A stretch of 64,000 bases of DNA, from the NCBI GenBank assembly GCA_018907035.1, contig JACCIC010000216.1:496001-560000 (forward strand), given 5' to 3'. Origin of the DNA: Sycobia sp. Sy_11. Taxonomy: Eukaryota; Arthropoda; Insecta; Hymenoptera; Epichrysomallidae. Position numbers and translations under genes: made by a program. Positions 24,071 to 35,951 of the stretch are shown one piece after another (position 1 is the first letter of the stretch; each line of letters starts with the position of its first letter). The notes beneath the pieces were generated by a model, which was given only the letters and a program-made list of their open reading frames with translations, was not told the DNA's origin and did no database searches.

Positions 24071-24109
24071 CAACGTTTCGTTGACAAGTATTGTCAACCT
24101 CTGCAGGTG
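24071..24109 (-). ncRNA. Hammerhead-ribozyme-like motif (Penelope type), degenerate
   Basis: On the minus strand the order is CTGCAGAG, a perfect 7-bp stem GTTGACA/TGTCAAC with loop ATACT, then GAAAC. Hammerhead ribozymes carry CUGAnGA, stem II, GAAA in this order, and Penelope-like elements carry them in their terminal repeats (family knowledge). The A of CUGA is C here, so this copy is probably inactive. The stem plus GAAAC makes chance less likely, but the core mismatch keeps this tentative. Confidence 0.45.
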
Positions 24110-24280
24110 AATTAAATTTACAAGCAAACACTAAGATGTTCTAAGTAAACTGAGTTTGCAAACCCGATCGAACCAAAGCAAACCTGATTGAAATAATTAT
24201 ATTTATATACATATACATATATATACGAGGGCGAAAACAAAATTATCTATTTATTATCACTATTATATATGTATACATAC

Positions 24281-24324
<44 letters not shown>

Positions 24325-26650
24325 GAGAATATATTGGAAGATACTTTTGTACCTAAGTACTATTTGAATCAAAACTTATATTATAGTATTTTAAAAATTA
24401 AAGCATTAATTGCATTCATTAACCTTCTCAGCTTTTTTTCTATTTTTTTTTAGCTTTCAATTCTACATTTTCTGTATTAATATATATATATAAATAGTCT
24501 GACTAGACAGACAAAAACTAGTACAAAAATTTTCTGTTATTTGTTTGATTATTAAAAATATTGTACACTCCATGTTGATGAACACAATCAAATTTAGAAC
24601 ATATTATCCTATAAATGAAAGATTAATATCATTGAATTTTGCAATTTTGTAAATGTGACTAATATGATAACAGTAGAGCAGATATTTTTTTAAATCAATC
24701 GTCGTCATCAAAGTAATAGTTCCAACTGAACTCGTGTTAAAAGAAAAAAAGTATCTGTAGCTCCATAAATCGAATGAATCCATATGAAGGACGTTTCGGC
24801 ACCGCGTCGTCGCCTTATTCCCTGTCTAGGGTATTCCGTAAACAACTTAATATTTTCGAGGATCATGCAGATGCACACGCTCGCGTCTAATTATAGCCGA
24901 TGAAGGAGCAGAGAGTAGAGTCGTGTGCCGACCAGAGGTATTAGAGACGGCTATGACTTTCTCACGATGTCGGCCCGTTCATCCGTCATGAAAACATCGA
25001 CTGGCCGGTCACCGGCAATAATTGATCCAAAATCGCTGGCGACGAAGCTATGAAACTATAATATCAAATCTAATCAGAGAATATCTATATAGGAAATGTA
25101 ACCATATGATGTACGATCAACTACGACATATTTACAACCATCCTACAATACAGCATTATACAAGTTTAATATAGTATACACTAGCAGCATAGCAGAAAGC
25201 GAATATAAAAACGTCGCCACAGACAGAGAACTATATAATAATAAAAATCAAGAAATAGCTGCAGCGAATAACGGGTTAGTGGGCAGAGCAATGGATACAA
25301 ATAAATCTACAAACGTGGCATTTTAGAAGTTCATATATTAGTATTTGGGTAAAGTTCTTTAAAAGGGACGTACGTTCTCCCTTCTTCACGGAATGCATAC
25401 ATGTCTACAAGTAGTTTGTACACACAAACGATGTCGAGGCAGAGAGCGGACTAGCAAGACTCCACCCGACTCGACCTGAGGGTAGACTGTAGAGTAGAGA
25501 TTAACCGACTGCTTGACTCTTAATAAGGTGTACTCGTATACGATGGCGTAACATGGGAATGTGGTGGGGACTTGCAGAAATTCGCAATTAGCACTTTATA
25601 GGACTATAGGAGATAGAACAAACACCGGTAGTGTTTTGTCTTATTTTTTATTTCTTATATTACTGATTACAGTATATTATTGTATAATAAAACACATATA
25701 CATTGCATAAAGCAAGATAAAGTCAAACAATTTTCGAGTCAAAGCCTAAATATTTATTTGTTTATTTACTTTTGAACGAACTTACCCATTGTTTCTATGA
25801 CCTCGATCTACGAGGACTTAACTGCAAAGGTGGGCGGCAATTTGGATTGATCGAAGCGCGTAGATGCGCACTGGGGTAGACGCACTCTCTCGTTGGTTAC
25901 ACTGAATTGATAGATAGATATCCTAGATATCCACCCTAGACCTAACCACGGAATACTAGGAGGGTTGGAAATTAGGAATAACTGAAGCTTACTACACAGA
26001 TACTTGCATGCGCAGCGTACGTAATTCTCAGGTTTCTCGCCCACTGATTAGCAAATTATTATTGAATGCTAGTTATATCGTTTCTGCTCATTTTCTTAAC
26101 CAGCGAAAAAAGATGAGCAACGCCGGTACGCGTATCGAACGTACTCTTCTCTTTGAGATACTATAAACGCACACTAGTCTCGGGTGCTTGTGGTGCACTA
26201 GTAAGAAAATAAAGAGTAGCAGCAGTATTAGAGTTCAGAGTTGTATAGAGAGCACACACGACAGCACTGTGTATAGAGTAAAGATTTAATGTAGAAGCAG
26301 AGGAGCTGCGCTTGTCACATACGCGCATTGGTGGGTACTGGGTACGCGGTGATGGGCACAGGACACAGCTTATATACTTATGCCAGCTTATGCTTCACCC
26401 AATTCTAGATGAAACCAGCATACTGCAGTCTGCAGCTATTCTAGCTAAACCTGCTACAATCTACCCAGCTACTATGCTATAACTATGATATAACATAACC
26501 TGATATAATACACTTATATAATAACAGATGACATCAACACTGTCTTGCTGAGTTTATTTAGTTCGTTAATTTTTCATTATCGTCCACTTCCTGACAATGC
26601 CTGCTTATGGCACATGAGACATGACGCGACACGAGATTGTGATAATTCGA
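24110..26650. other. No supported gene; moderately GC-rich unique-looking sequence
   Basis: 24780-26400 is less AT-rich than its surroundings. I found no long ORF, splice-supported exon or repeat partner. A (TA)n tract follows a poly(A) at 24280-24321. Confidence 0.5.
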
Positions 26651-26689
26651 TTCGTTGAAACTTTAAGAGTGCTGGCTGGTGCTGGATAC

Positions 26690-26990
26690 CTCTGACAGAA
26701 ATCCGAATCGATCGCAGTGACTCTCAGATAGCAGCGCGTGCTCGTCACAGTTTGGCTCCAGTATGCCCATCAGATAGCAGGACAGCTCCAGATTAGCGTT
26801 AGCAGAGAGCGTTAGCCCAGATAACAGTGCGTGCTCGTCAGGGACCACGGTATGGCTCCAGTGTTCACCAGCTGCACGGCTGCACCTCCGATCCCTCCAT
26901 TCTAGCTACAGTGTACCATAACGCGTTAACCTCCACGGTCTGCTCGCACGCGCTGCTATCTGGGCCCAGATAGCAGTGTGTTTACATATT
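26690..26990. repeat. Short repeats CAGATAGCAG / CTGCTATCTGG in both orientations
   Basis: CAGATAGCAGCGCGTGCTCG (26727), CAGATAGCAGG (26770), CAGATAACAGTGCGTGCTCG (26819) and an inverted pair CTGCTATCTGGGCCCAGATAGCAG at 26951-26974 (central GGGCCC). CGCGCTGCTATCTGGG also occurs at 39529. This looks like fragments of a small DNA transposon with CAGATAGCAG-type ends. AATCCGAATCGATCGCAGTG at 26700 relates it to MITE family C. Confidence 0.5.
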
Positions 26991-26999
26991 AACGCCAAC

Positions 27000-27860
27000 A
27001 TACGGAACATCGTGATTCACGCTTCAAATAATTCTGACTGCTAGGTACCGGTCACTATACCTCCCGAATACAGCACGAGTTGGAAAATCACAAAATTATT
27101 ATGCACATCATGGCAGTAATATACGTGCATTATAGAGCATGATGTGCGTCTGTTCCATATTTTTATGGGTTATATAATGTATAAATTATAAATATTTATT
27201 AGAATAAAATAACAAAATTTATTAAAATATAAGATAAATATAATTATTACATTATGTAATTAAAGAAAAAATTTTAATTAATACATAAAGTGTTTACAAT
27301 TAATTTGTGTGTGTATACAATAAATGTGTTTATAAAAGAGGATGTCGTCAGATATAATTTAAAAAGTAAAGTATAATATTTATAAGTTGAATAAAAAATA
27401 TTTTTTATTACATAACGAGCACCAGCCACGCTCGTTCACGTGAGGTACAACCACATAAATCTACCTCTCCCAAAACATTTCCTTAAATTTTTTAGAATAT
27501 TATATAATATTTTAATTATATTCTATAACAATATAACAATATAACATCCATTACAATCATTTTAAATATAATTGAAATAAAATCTAAGAAAATGTATACA
27601 TAGAATAATTACATACACCTCCGATTAAACACATGAAAAATAAATCTAAATAATTAAAAAATATAATTATAATATAAACTAATTATAAATGTAGAAAAGA
27701 TTTTCTGATCCATCTGCTGAACTATCATCTTCCTCAAATTCTTCTTCTTCTTTAGCTCTCTGATGATTAATTGCTGTACTTTCTTGCAAGATTTGACTAT
27801 CATCTATTCTAATTCTTTTAGCCTCTCATTTCATTTAATTGGACTGAATTTTTGACTTGT
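27000..27860. other. AT-rich; 3' side of the DUF4806 gene
   Basis: 27690-27860 on the minus strand reads on as an acidic, Glu-rich frame (EEEEFEEDDSS) after the stop, so it may be decayed coding sequence or 3' UTR. 27050-27690 holds nothing recognisable. Confidence 0.4.
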
Positions 27861-27869
27861 ATTTTTTGT

Positions 27870-29730
27870 CTAAGTCTCTTCGATGCTTTTGAGAGCCTTA
27901 TTCATGCCTGAAGTAAAATCAATACTGTTTACTAGCATGATTAAGAATATTGTTTTTGCCATGGCCTCTGAAACAAAAAGAACATAACAAATATAAACTT
28001 CTTAAGAGATTAAGATACGTTAGATCAATTATTTTCATATATTTTTATTTTTTATATATGTTAAATAAATAAATAAATACTACCTGAATAAAACTAAATA
28101 CAAATAATTTATCAAATATTAAAAATAATTTTATTAAATGAGGATTAACATTACCATTATTTTTTTATCATATTAATGTATTTAATTTTGGTAATAATTA
28201 TATAATTTATAAAATCAGATCTTGAAAAGGTATGGTTACAATTCAGATGAAGTCCATTATGTTTTTAGAAAAAAAAAAAGATATTTCTAAAAATATTATA
28301 GCTAATCATTTAACTACATCGCAATTCAAATATTATCAAAAAATTATGTTAAATTTAAATACGAGGGTTAAAAATATTGCATTAAGTACATAAAAACGAA
28401 CTACTATCATTGACAATAAGTACTATGGAATATGGAAATGATGCAAACAATTATTGTTCACATTAGAGAAAGGCTAAAAAAATTCAGATATTATTAATAA
28501 TTAAAATTCAGATATTATATAATACAAAATTTTGATTTAATAATATTATTTGAAGCTTCACTCTATAATTTTTATTCTATGAAACCAGGTCTAAATAATC
28601 ATATTATATATATTTAACTTTTTAAATTGTTAAATATATACACAATGATCAAACAATTAAAGAGGCAACTTAGTTAAATAGTAAATGATTATTTAAATGT
28701 ATGTTACCTTCGCAAGCTGCAGTAAACCTTGTTTCTGCCAGAGCCACTGTCCCAGCCTTTTTAGAACCTGTCCATATTATATTGGATAACAGTTCTTCAT
28801 TAACATTAAATGTATACCTTATGTATTTGGTTGCGCCAACTGTAGCATTCAATCCACCTAGATAAGCTAAATAGTTGACCTAAAATATTGCATGAAAAGA
28901 TTAAATGTAAAATATCTACTTAATATTATATTGAAACTTAAAGAAAAAAAATATATCTAATAGTTGATGAACTGATTAAATTTACCACTTCTAAATATTT
29001 TTCTTTACCGACATTATTAAATGAAAGAAGATCTTCAGTTGAATCAAATAGCAAACAATCTGGTTTCTTATATGCTGCTGGTTCTTGAAGCTTTAGGAGA
29101 TTCTTTATGAGCTGGTTGTTTTCTCTGAAAATAAATATATTTTTTTTGAATGCTTAAACAATAAAAAACTATATGTAATAAAAAAGTTTATCATCAAACT
29201 CACATAATTTCTTTAGCCATAATTTTATTTTTTTCCTCAATGTAATTTAACTTCGTCATCACTGTCTCCAATAGCTTCACTACAATTGGTGTCAAGGTTG
29301 ATGAACTTGGGATTGTTGATGCTGCATTTCTATTCTGTAAACCTGAGACAGAAGCAACATTATTCAATTTTGTCTTTATAAGATACTTACCACCATATTG
29401 TTTAATATTTTTTGTAATAGTTGATACTTCCGTCAATGATTCAGATTGGCTATCATCAAAATTCATGATTCTTTTTGACAGTCTTGATTGAATGGAATCC
29501 TGATGCTCTACACTAGACTTAACACTGCTTGATGATGACATATTCTTAACATTCTGAACATCTGTTAAAATATTTTTTACCACAATATTATTTGGCAATT
29601 GACCAAGATTCTTCATTGATGGTGGCTAAACACAATTAAAAATTTTATAAAATATGTATTAAATTTAATTAAATTAAAATTTGAAAATATTCTTACTTTA
29701 GGAGTAAAATTAGATGCTGCATTATGTTTT
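27870..29730 (-). CDS. DUF4806-containing protein, spliced, 5' end missing
   Basis: Five exons on the minus strand join in one open frame with GT-AG borders: 29730-29697, 29625-29204, 29124-28986, 28879-28708 and 27967-27870 (stop TAG at 27872-27870). In order: a Ser-rich linker, a predicted coiled coil spanning the exon 2/3 junction (LLETVMTKLNYIEEKNKI, then NNQLIKNLLKLQE), then the DUF4806 core with FDSTEDLLSF, YLEVVNYLAYLGG and NIIWTGSKKAG. Phases agree at every junction. DUF4806 proteins are common in ants, often beside transposase genes, and may bind DNA or partners; their function is unproven. The N-terminal exons were not found. It lies 0.8 kb downstream of a transposase pseudogene on the same strand, which suggests it is the second gene of that element. 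Confidence 0.65.
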
Positions 29731-30539
29731 CTGAAAATATTCTTATAATCGAATTTAAATTCAATTAATTAAAAGTTTAATTTATTATTAAAGAAATAAA
29801 TATTTTAAATGAATTTATAAATAAATAATAAAGTATTTTAATGAAAAATAAAACTTGAACTGAATAAAAAGTAATTTAATACAATTTTCAGACAATAAAA
29901 TCAAATTAATGCTTTATATGACTTTATATAAAAAATTGCTGCGCATTTAAGAAATGAATCTGCGTAAATGCATAGCATATGATGACCCAACCTTACCGAA
30001 AAGAAAAATAGGTTTAAGTAATCATATAATGCAAATCTGGTCTAAATAGATAATGAATCATGTTAAGTTATCCGATTTAATAAGTTTTTAAATTATCAAA
30101 TCATTTAAATAAATGAAATAAAAGAAAATTGTGTAAAGTGTCAATGAGTATAATGTGATTATGATGTATGTAAAGTGAAAATAAAAGTAATTTAAGTATT
30201 TATTTACGTATGTGTATTATATATAGTTATAATATTTGAGACATTTGAATAATTATATTCGATTATAATAGGCAATAAAAAAACTCTTAATTACTATAAT
30301 AATGCATTTTATTAATCCAGTTATTAACTATTACATTTTAGTTAATATAGTAATTATTAAACTTTATACAGTTTATTAGTGTATTTATTTAAATAATTAG
30401 TTATATTATTTTATATTTTTATATTTCAATTAATTGGTGTTCACAGTATGAAAAGAAGAAATTAGCACTATAACAAATTTATTAGGGATGGAATTTCTTG
30501 TTGAAATATCTGGCCAGTAAGGCATTTTGAAACATTTTC
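29731..30539. other. AT-rich interval between the two genes
   Basis: Could be an intron or intergenic spacer; no exon recognised. Confidence 0.5.
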
Positions 30540-32699
30540 CACCAATTTCACTTATATTGCATTGTTCATACTCATCTGATAACGAGGAGCAAACGTATAC
30601 TCCAATAGTCGAAGGACAAACTGAATCAAAAAATCAATTTTCTCTTTGTATTTTTTTATAACGATATCACAACTTCCATCACTGAACTTAATAATATTTT
30701 GAATTTCACATACACTTGAGTCACACAGAAGCACTGTATTGTCACTCTTATTAATTCCAATACAGCATTTCATATTTGCCACTTTGGAAAATTGTTCATA
30801 ATTTAAATTATTTTTAGTATCAAGCAAAGGTCTATTATTGTGCTTACCAGAAAATTTATTTGATTTCTGCTACACGCATCTCCTAATATTCACAAAACTT
30901 TCTACAGCTCTTCATCTACTAATTTGTTGCAACTATTGGTGTGGCTTTTTGCAACATTTTCTAAAATAGATCATATTGTTTTCATAAGGAAAAGCTGAAA
31001 AGGAATCGAGGCAACCAAAATTTTTACATCATCAGCCAAATGCATCAGAGCATGAACATTAAAAGATATAAATTTTATTCCATAGACTTCCTCAGTTCTA
31101 TTCACAAAAATCTTGACGCACTCTTCTACCAGTTTAATACTTAGGGGAGTACTTACAGGATTTGTGTATATGTGTATATGTTGTATAGTCCATCAATCTT
31201 TTAAAAATTGCTGGTGCACTGTACAGAAGTATTTGACAGAGCTCAGTTGCCTTATACTTACTATGTTTAATAATATCAACAGGTTTTCTGGCAAAGTCTA
31301 CCGGACATAATTGTTTAACTTGCTCTAATTGTGCGGTTAACATTATTATATATGGGGAAGACAACTTTACTGATGAAGCATATTTACCGTCAATCACAGC
31401 TTGTGATATTTTTTCCATTACTGCTATGCAAACAACATGCATGTAATCGAACACTACATCTGTAACTAAATTTAATGTTAATTTTCCAATAGGGCAATCT
31501 CCTTCCTTATGGTGCTCTCCATTGACTCTTAGAACATACTGTTAATATGTTCGAGCATTGTGATCAATGCCTCTATATGCCATAACACCAGCACTAATAT
31601 AATCTCCATGAATCCAGCATTTTAAAAAGAGGACACGAGCATTATGTACCACATGTTCTAAAGACAAGGCACGAGCAGGTGCATCTGCAATAAAACACCT
31701 TAATTTAAAAGGTATTCTTTTATTTAAAAAGTTCACACCACCATTGTTATAAACTGACAAAACTTCAGTAACAAATGGTTAAAAAAAAATCAGGAACATT
31801 ACTTGGTTTTGCTGAACCCTTGAAAATGCCTATTCCCTCAGGATTACTGTGAGCAATATTTGACACTCTTATCTGCATTGACCACATTATAATTTTACTT
31901 GCCTTATCGAGTGAAGCTTCATCGGTGCTAAAATCAATATCCAGGATTTCTGGAATTGAATTATCTGCGCTTGATCTGAGAATAGAAATTACACCTTGTT
32001 GAAGACCTAGGTGTAAGTATTCACCTCCAGCTATTTTCTTAATTACTGGTGAATGGGCTGGTGTTTTCAAAATAGATCTTGGATCTACATGAATATTTTT
32101 AAAGCAAGAATGACCTTTTAATATTTGTAAAATTGCCCGTGACTGCTGCAGATTCATGTTAGTTGTTTTAAAAACTTCAGCAAGTTGTTTTTCAATACTT
32201 TTTATTGGATCTTCTTTTACAAAATTAAAATGTATAAAATCCTCTTCTTCAAAATTGACATCTTGTTTCTTATTTATAAAATGTTCTTGATTCACATCAT
32301 CATATATATAATTATTAGCACTATTTACATTTTCATTTGGCATATTCACATCATTTTTAAGTATAATTTCACTGCTCGATACACTTTGTAACGGGGTACT
32401 TATTTAGGAAACACCCGGTAGAAGTACCCGTTAACAGAGTTGTAAAGAACCCCGAACGGATTAAATTGTTTAAAACAATTTATTTGGACCGTAGGTTCTT
32501 TACGGATATTTCTTCCTCAGACTTACCTTTTTTTCATCCTGGAATGTATTTAAATAATAATATATATATTAATAGATTATCAATAATCCAGGAAAAAACG
32601 GATTAATTATTAGGTACAGGGGGAAATATTTTTATATTTTCTATTACTAATACAAAATAAAAAGAAAATCTATTTAATTAAATAAGAAAATTAATTTTA

Positions 32700-32965
32700 T
32701 ATTTATTAAATTATATAAAATTATTAATTAATAAATATTTTTTTATCGGTCTTACAGTCCAATCAATTCAATCTAAAAATAAAATAAAAATAAAAATAAA
32801 AAATAAAAATAAATAAAAACATTAAAATAAAAATTAAAAATTAAAATTAAATTAAAAATTAAATGAAAATTATAATGACAGTCAGACTGTCCTTATTTGG
32901 ACTGTAAGACGGATAAAAACATATTTATTAATTTGTATATGGGCAGTCGACATAAGTACAATTCA
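32700..32965. mobile_element. Foldback MITE family D, copy inside the LTR
   Basis: Arms with CGGTCTTACAGTCC and GGACTGTAAGACGG face each other across an A-rich centre with TAAAAATAAAA repeats and CAGTCAGACTGTCCTTATTT. The end CAGTCGACATAAGTACAA is the family terminus. It is absent from the sister LTR at 47.7-48.8 kb. Confidence 0.75.
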
Positions 32966-33664
32966 ATTATTATATAAAATTATAATAAATAATATACTAC
33001 CCCTGCCTAATACGAACCGGCGATATGTTAACGCACGAATCCGTTCACACAGGGTGTGAGAGAGAAAAATTTGTAAGTATAGCAAAGAGACAAAGCAACA
33101 AGAACGCCACCTTACGAAGAGCAAGAGGAACTACTACAGAAAACCGTATACACGTTTGTTGCTCTTATAATTTATTTTCTATACTCGTATCTCTATGTAT
33201 CTCTTACACTTTATAACTCTAGTTTGTAATTTCTACAATTTTTTAATTATAAGAATAAAAGAAATCAGTAGAGAGAAATTATAATCTACTGAAACCCGAA
33301 GATATAACAAGCAAAGAAAAATTCACCAATTTTATTACACGACACTAAAAAAAATCTCAACCTAACGATGTTTAATGATTAAAATCTTGGGTTTTGTCTA
33401 TACTAATAGACGTACAGGTCACTGGCCGGTTTATTGAACTCTTCAATTATTTCGCAGAAACTTCCACGTAAAATCACTTCTATTAGATCACAGTAAATAC
33501 CTTGATTTCTCGAAATTAAATTTTCAATAATGACTCAAATTATTTTTCTTATTAACAATGACCACGTACCAATTCCAAAATTACAAAACTATAGACTTCA
33601 AATGTATTTTTAAGACTAACTAATAACTATATATTAGCTATATTAAATTTTAAAAAATTTATTC

Positions 33665-33665
33665 T

Positions 33666-33720
<55 letters not shown>
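33665..33720. repeat. (CT)n microsatellite
   Basis: About 27 CT units within the 3' part of the solo LTR. The sister LTR has only an imperfect purine/pyrimidine-rich tract at this site. Confidence 0.95.
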
Positions 33721-33724
<4 letters not shown>

Positions 33725-34017
33725 CTTTTCCCTCCTTTTCTCCTATTTATTGTAGTAATTAACATGTATAGGGTAAAGTAACCTATACATGTTACAACTT
33801 ATAATTTCATCATTACTTACATTGCTGCATCGAGCACCAGCATCAGTTTCGCTTACTTCAGATATTACATCATTAATTGTGTCAGATGTTATGTATTTTA
33901 AATAATTATTTTGACTAGAAGAGTAAATGACATGCTTTCTAGTCCTTATATTATTTAAGGCATGCATTCTTTAATTGACAAATATATTCAAATGAAAAAT
34001 CAAAAACTAGAAAGTTA

Positions 34018-34052
34018 TGATTTTACGGTTTTAAAAAATTTAAAACCGTAAA
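34018..34052. repeat. Hairpin TTTACGGTTTTAAA / TTTAAAACCGTAAA
   Basis: Two 14-bp arms separated by 3-4 bases, just upstream of the transposase pseudogene on its strand. It might mark an element end or be incidental. Confidence 0.7.
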
Positions 34053-34315
34053 AAGTGAAAAAATCAATGTAGAAATCTGTGTAAATATATTATTATTCTT
34101 AAATATATAAATAATATTATTATTTATTAAAATTAATAATTTCTAAATTAAAATATGTGTAATATTAATTTAAATTTATAAATACTTATATATTAATATG
34201 GTTGGACTTTAACCTCCGATGGATTAGGATATTTCATGAATGCATATAAAAAAACTAAATTTATAAATTTTGTACTTTTTAAATAGAGGTTATATAATTT
34301 ATATAGATAAATATA

Positions 34316-34333
34316 TATATATAATTTATATAG

Positions 34334-34372
<39 letters not shown>
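34316..34372. repeat. (TA)n microsatellite
   Basis: Two TA tracts separated by a short TTTATATAGATA segment. Confidence 0.95.
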
Positions 34373-34374
<2 letters not shown>

Positions 34375-34394
34375 TCTCATATCATATGATACTT

Positions 34395-35864
34395 CATATC
34401 ATATCATATAATATACTAATTTATAAAGAGAAAGCGTATTTTTGTTTGTATACGATAACCAAAAAAACTACTGAACCGATTGTTCTGAAATTTGATATAT
34501 AGTTTCTATATTATTTTGGGAAGGACATAGGCTATGTTTTTTTATTGAAAATCATTTTACTTTCATCAATAAGGTAAGTTAACAGTTTTAGCAGTCAGTT
34601 TCACCAGCGGCCACTAGATGGCGTTTTGAATCACGAACATCAACGCAATTTAGTCCGCTTAAAGTATTAATATCAGACCAGCTCAGGTGAATGATATACA
34701 ATTTTGGGATTCTTATACTGAAGAAGGTGTGACGTGTTAGTCAGCGTTACTCTTTTTATTCTTCAGGTTAATCTGACACTACTCTCAGACCTTATGGATA
34801 TCTTATTTTTGTAAATTTTATTTTTGATTATCTATTTCTCTCTGTCCTCTCTCTTTCTCCGTCTTCTGTTATAAAATGGATGTGTATGCCAAATCATACT
34901 AAATATAATTTGTGACGACAAATTATTTTTTTGTTTTTATACGTTCTATTAACTTGAAAAGTGACATAAGCTTTGTTTTTTTAGTTTGAATAAAAGGGGT
35001 TAAACAAGTTTGAAAAAAGGTTAGAAACAATTAGAAAAAACGGTTTAAAGAAAATAGGGTTTATTACCAATAAATTCGAAACTGCGATATTATTATTATA
35101 AATGTATATACATTTTCAATACAGCTTCTACGAAATATTGTATTAGTGTGTACATGCGGTTAAATACGATATCCCGGTGCCTCAGGCCGATTTCTACTGG
35201 AAGTTTTATGTCGGACGATAGAAGACGATGTCCAGATGTTTTCGGAAAACTTTTACGAAACGTATCGTATTTCGTTGGTGGGAAACAATTACCAGGTATG
35301 TCGGGGCGACTTCTACGGAGATTTTCATGGTTGAACGGTAGAATACGATGTTCAGGTGCCTGGAGATAATTTCTACGGGGAGTTGCATGTTTGGACGGTA
35401 GAAGACGATGTTCAGATGCTTCGGGATCATTTCTATGGGGAGTAGCGTGTTCACACGGTAGAAGACGATGTCCAAGTATGACGGGGCGACTTCTATGAAG
35501 AGATTCGTTTTCTATCATTCGAACATTTAATCTCGCAGTAGAAGTTGTTCCTGGATAGCTAGACATCTTATTCTACCTTCCCAACACAAAACTGTCTATA
35601 ATAGTCGCCTCGAGACATATTCTACCGTCCGAACATAATATTCTCCATAAAATATTGTATAAAATGGTCGGTGAAATATTAACTTTTTGAAGTGAAGGCT
35701 GCTTTGAAGCAACTTTTTACATAGAAGCAACGATAAGTAAATTAAGGCAGATTATTTATAGTAATATAAATTTTTATATAGAGTACTTTTTATTAGATAT
35801 TATTGAACTGTTTAAAAAATCGGTTAAATTATTATCTCGAGCGAAGCCGAGACGGGGGATGCTA

Positions 35865-35866
<2 letters not shown>
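34395..35866 (+). mobile_element. Helitron-like repeat A, longest copy, non-autonomous
   Basis: Begins near ATACTAATTTATAAAGAGAA and carries the repeat A landmarks (CCGATTGTTCTGAAATTTGA, CACCAGCGGCCACTAGATGG, GGTGTGACGTG), a 60-bp minisatellite and a 3' terminus. At the terminus TCTCG (35835-35839) pairs with CGAGA (35848-35852), and CTAG follows at 35862-35865 with T next. A hairpin about 10 nt before CTRR, with insertion before T, is the standard Helitron 3' end. No Rep/Hel coding sequence is present, so it would depend on another copy. Confidence 0.65.
35160..35545. repeat. 60-bp minisatellite, about 6-7 units
   Basis: Units start GGTAGAAGACGATGTTCAG and run 60 bp. The clearest three begin near 35338, 35398 and 35458; earlier ones are diverged or slightly shorter. 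Because 60 is a multiple of 3 the minus strand stays open for 156 codons with a 20-residue period, but no start context or domain supports a protein. Confidence 0.85.

Positions 35867-35911
<45 letters not shown>
35867..35911. repeat. (TA)n microsatellite
   Basis: Begins right after the Helitron-like CTAGT end. Confidence 0.95.
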
Positions 35912-35912
<1 letters not shown>

Positions 35913-35951
35913 CAAATTACAAAAGAATAAAGTGAAGGAATGTGTATATAT

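Larger units (their letters stand above)
32387..33796 (+). repeat. Solo LTR (family F) with 4-bp target duplication
   Basis: Starts TGTAACGGGGTACTTA and ends CCTATACATGTTACA, so TG...CA. Flanks are ACTT at 32383-32386 and ACTT at 33797-33800, a perfect 4-bp target duplication typical of Gypsy-like insertion. It aligns along its length with the reverse complement of 47657-48763, except for about 260 bp of MITE at 32700-32965. Shared blocks: ACACCCGGTAGA, CGTTCACACAGGGTGTGAGA and the CT-rich 3' part. No internal region remains, so it is a solo LTR. Confidence 0.9.
30540..33967 (-). pseudogene. Arthropod transposase-domain protein, broken, split by an LTR
   Basis: Minus-strand pieces, in order, follow a large transposase-like family of arthropods and cnidarians. 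33967-33800: N-terminus. 32386-31765: an acidic linker, KTPAHSP, IAGGEYLHLGL and a core with IPEILDIDFSTD and SAKPSNVPDF. 31760-31542: KLRCFIADAPARA followed by a Cys/His-containing stretch ending HNARTY. 31454-31134: FDYMHVVCIAVM and KATELCQILLYSAPAIF. About 31060-30990: FNVHALMHLADDV. 30827-30552: C-terminal domain. Several frameshifts and stops lie between the pieces. A 1.4-kb LTR interrupts the N-terminal part. The role would be mobilising the element that also carries the DUF4806 gene (inference). The superfamily name is uncertain. Confidence 0.75.

Noticed and set aside
31113..31310. 65-residue plus-strand ORF
   Set aside because: Antisense shadow of the transposase pseudogene.
35096..35566. 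156-residue repetitive protein on the minus strand
   Set aside because: The frame is a by-product of a 60-bp minisatellite; overlapping frames are equally open. Kept only as a repeat.
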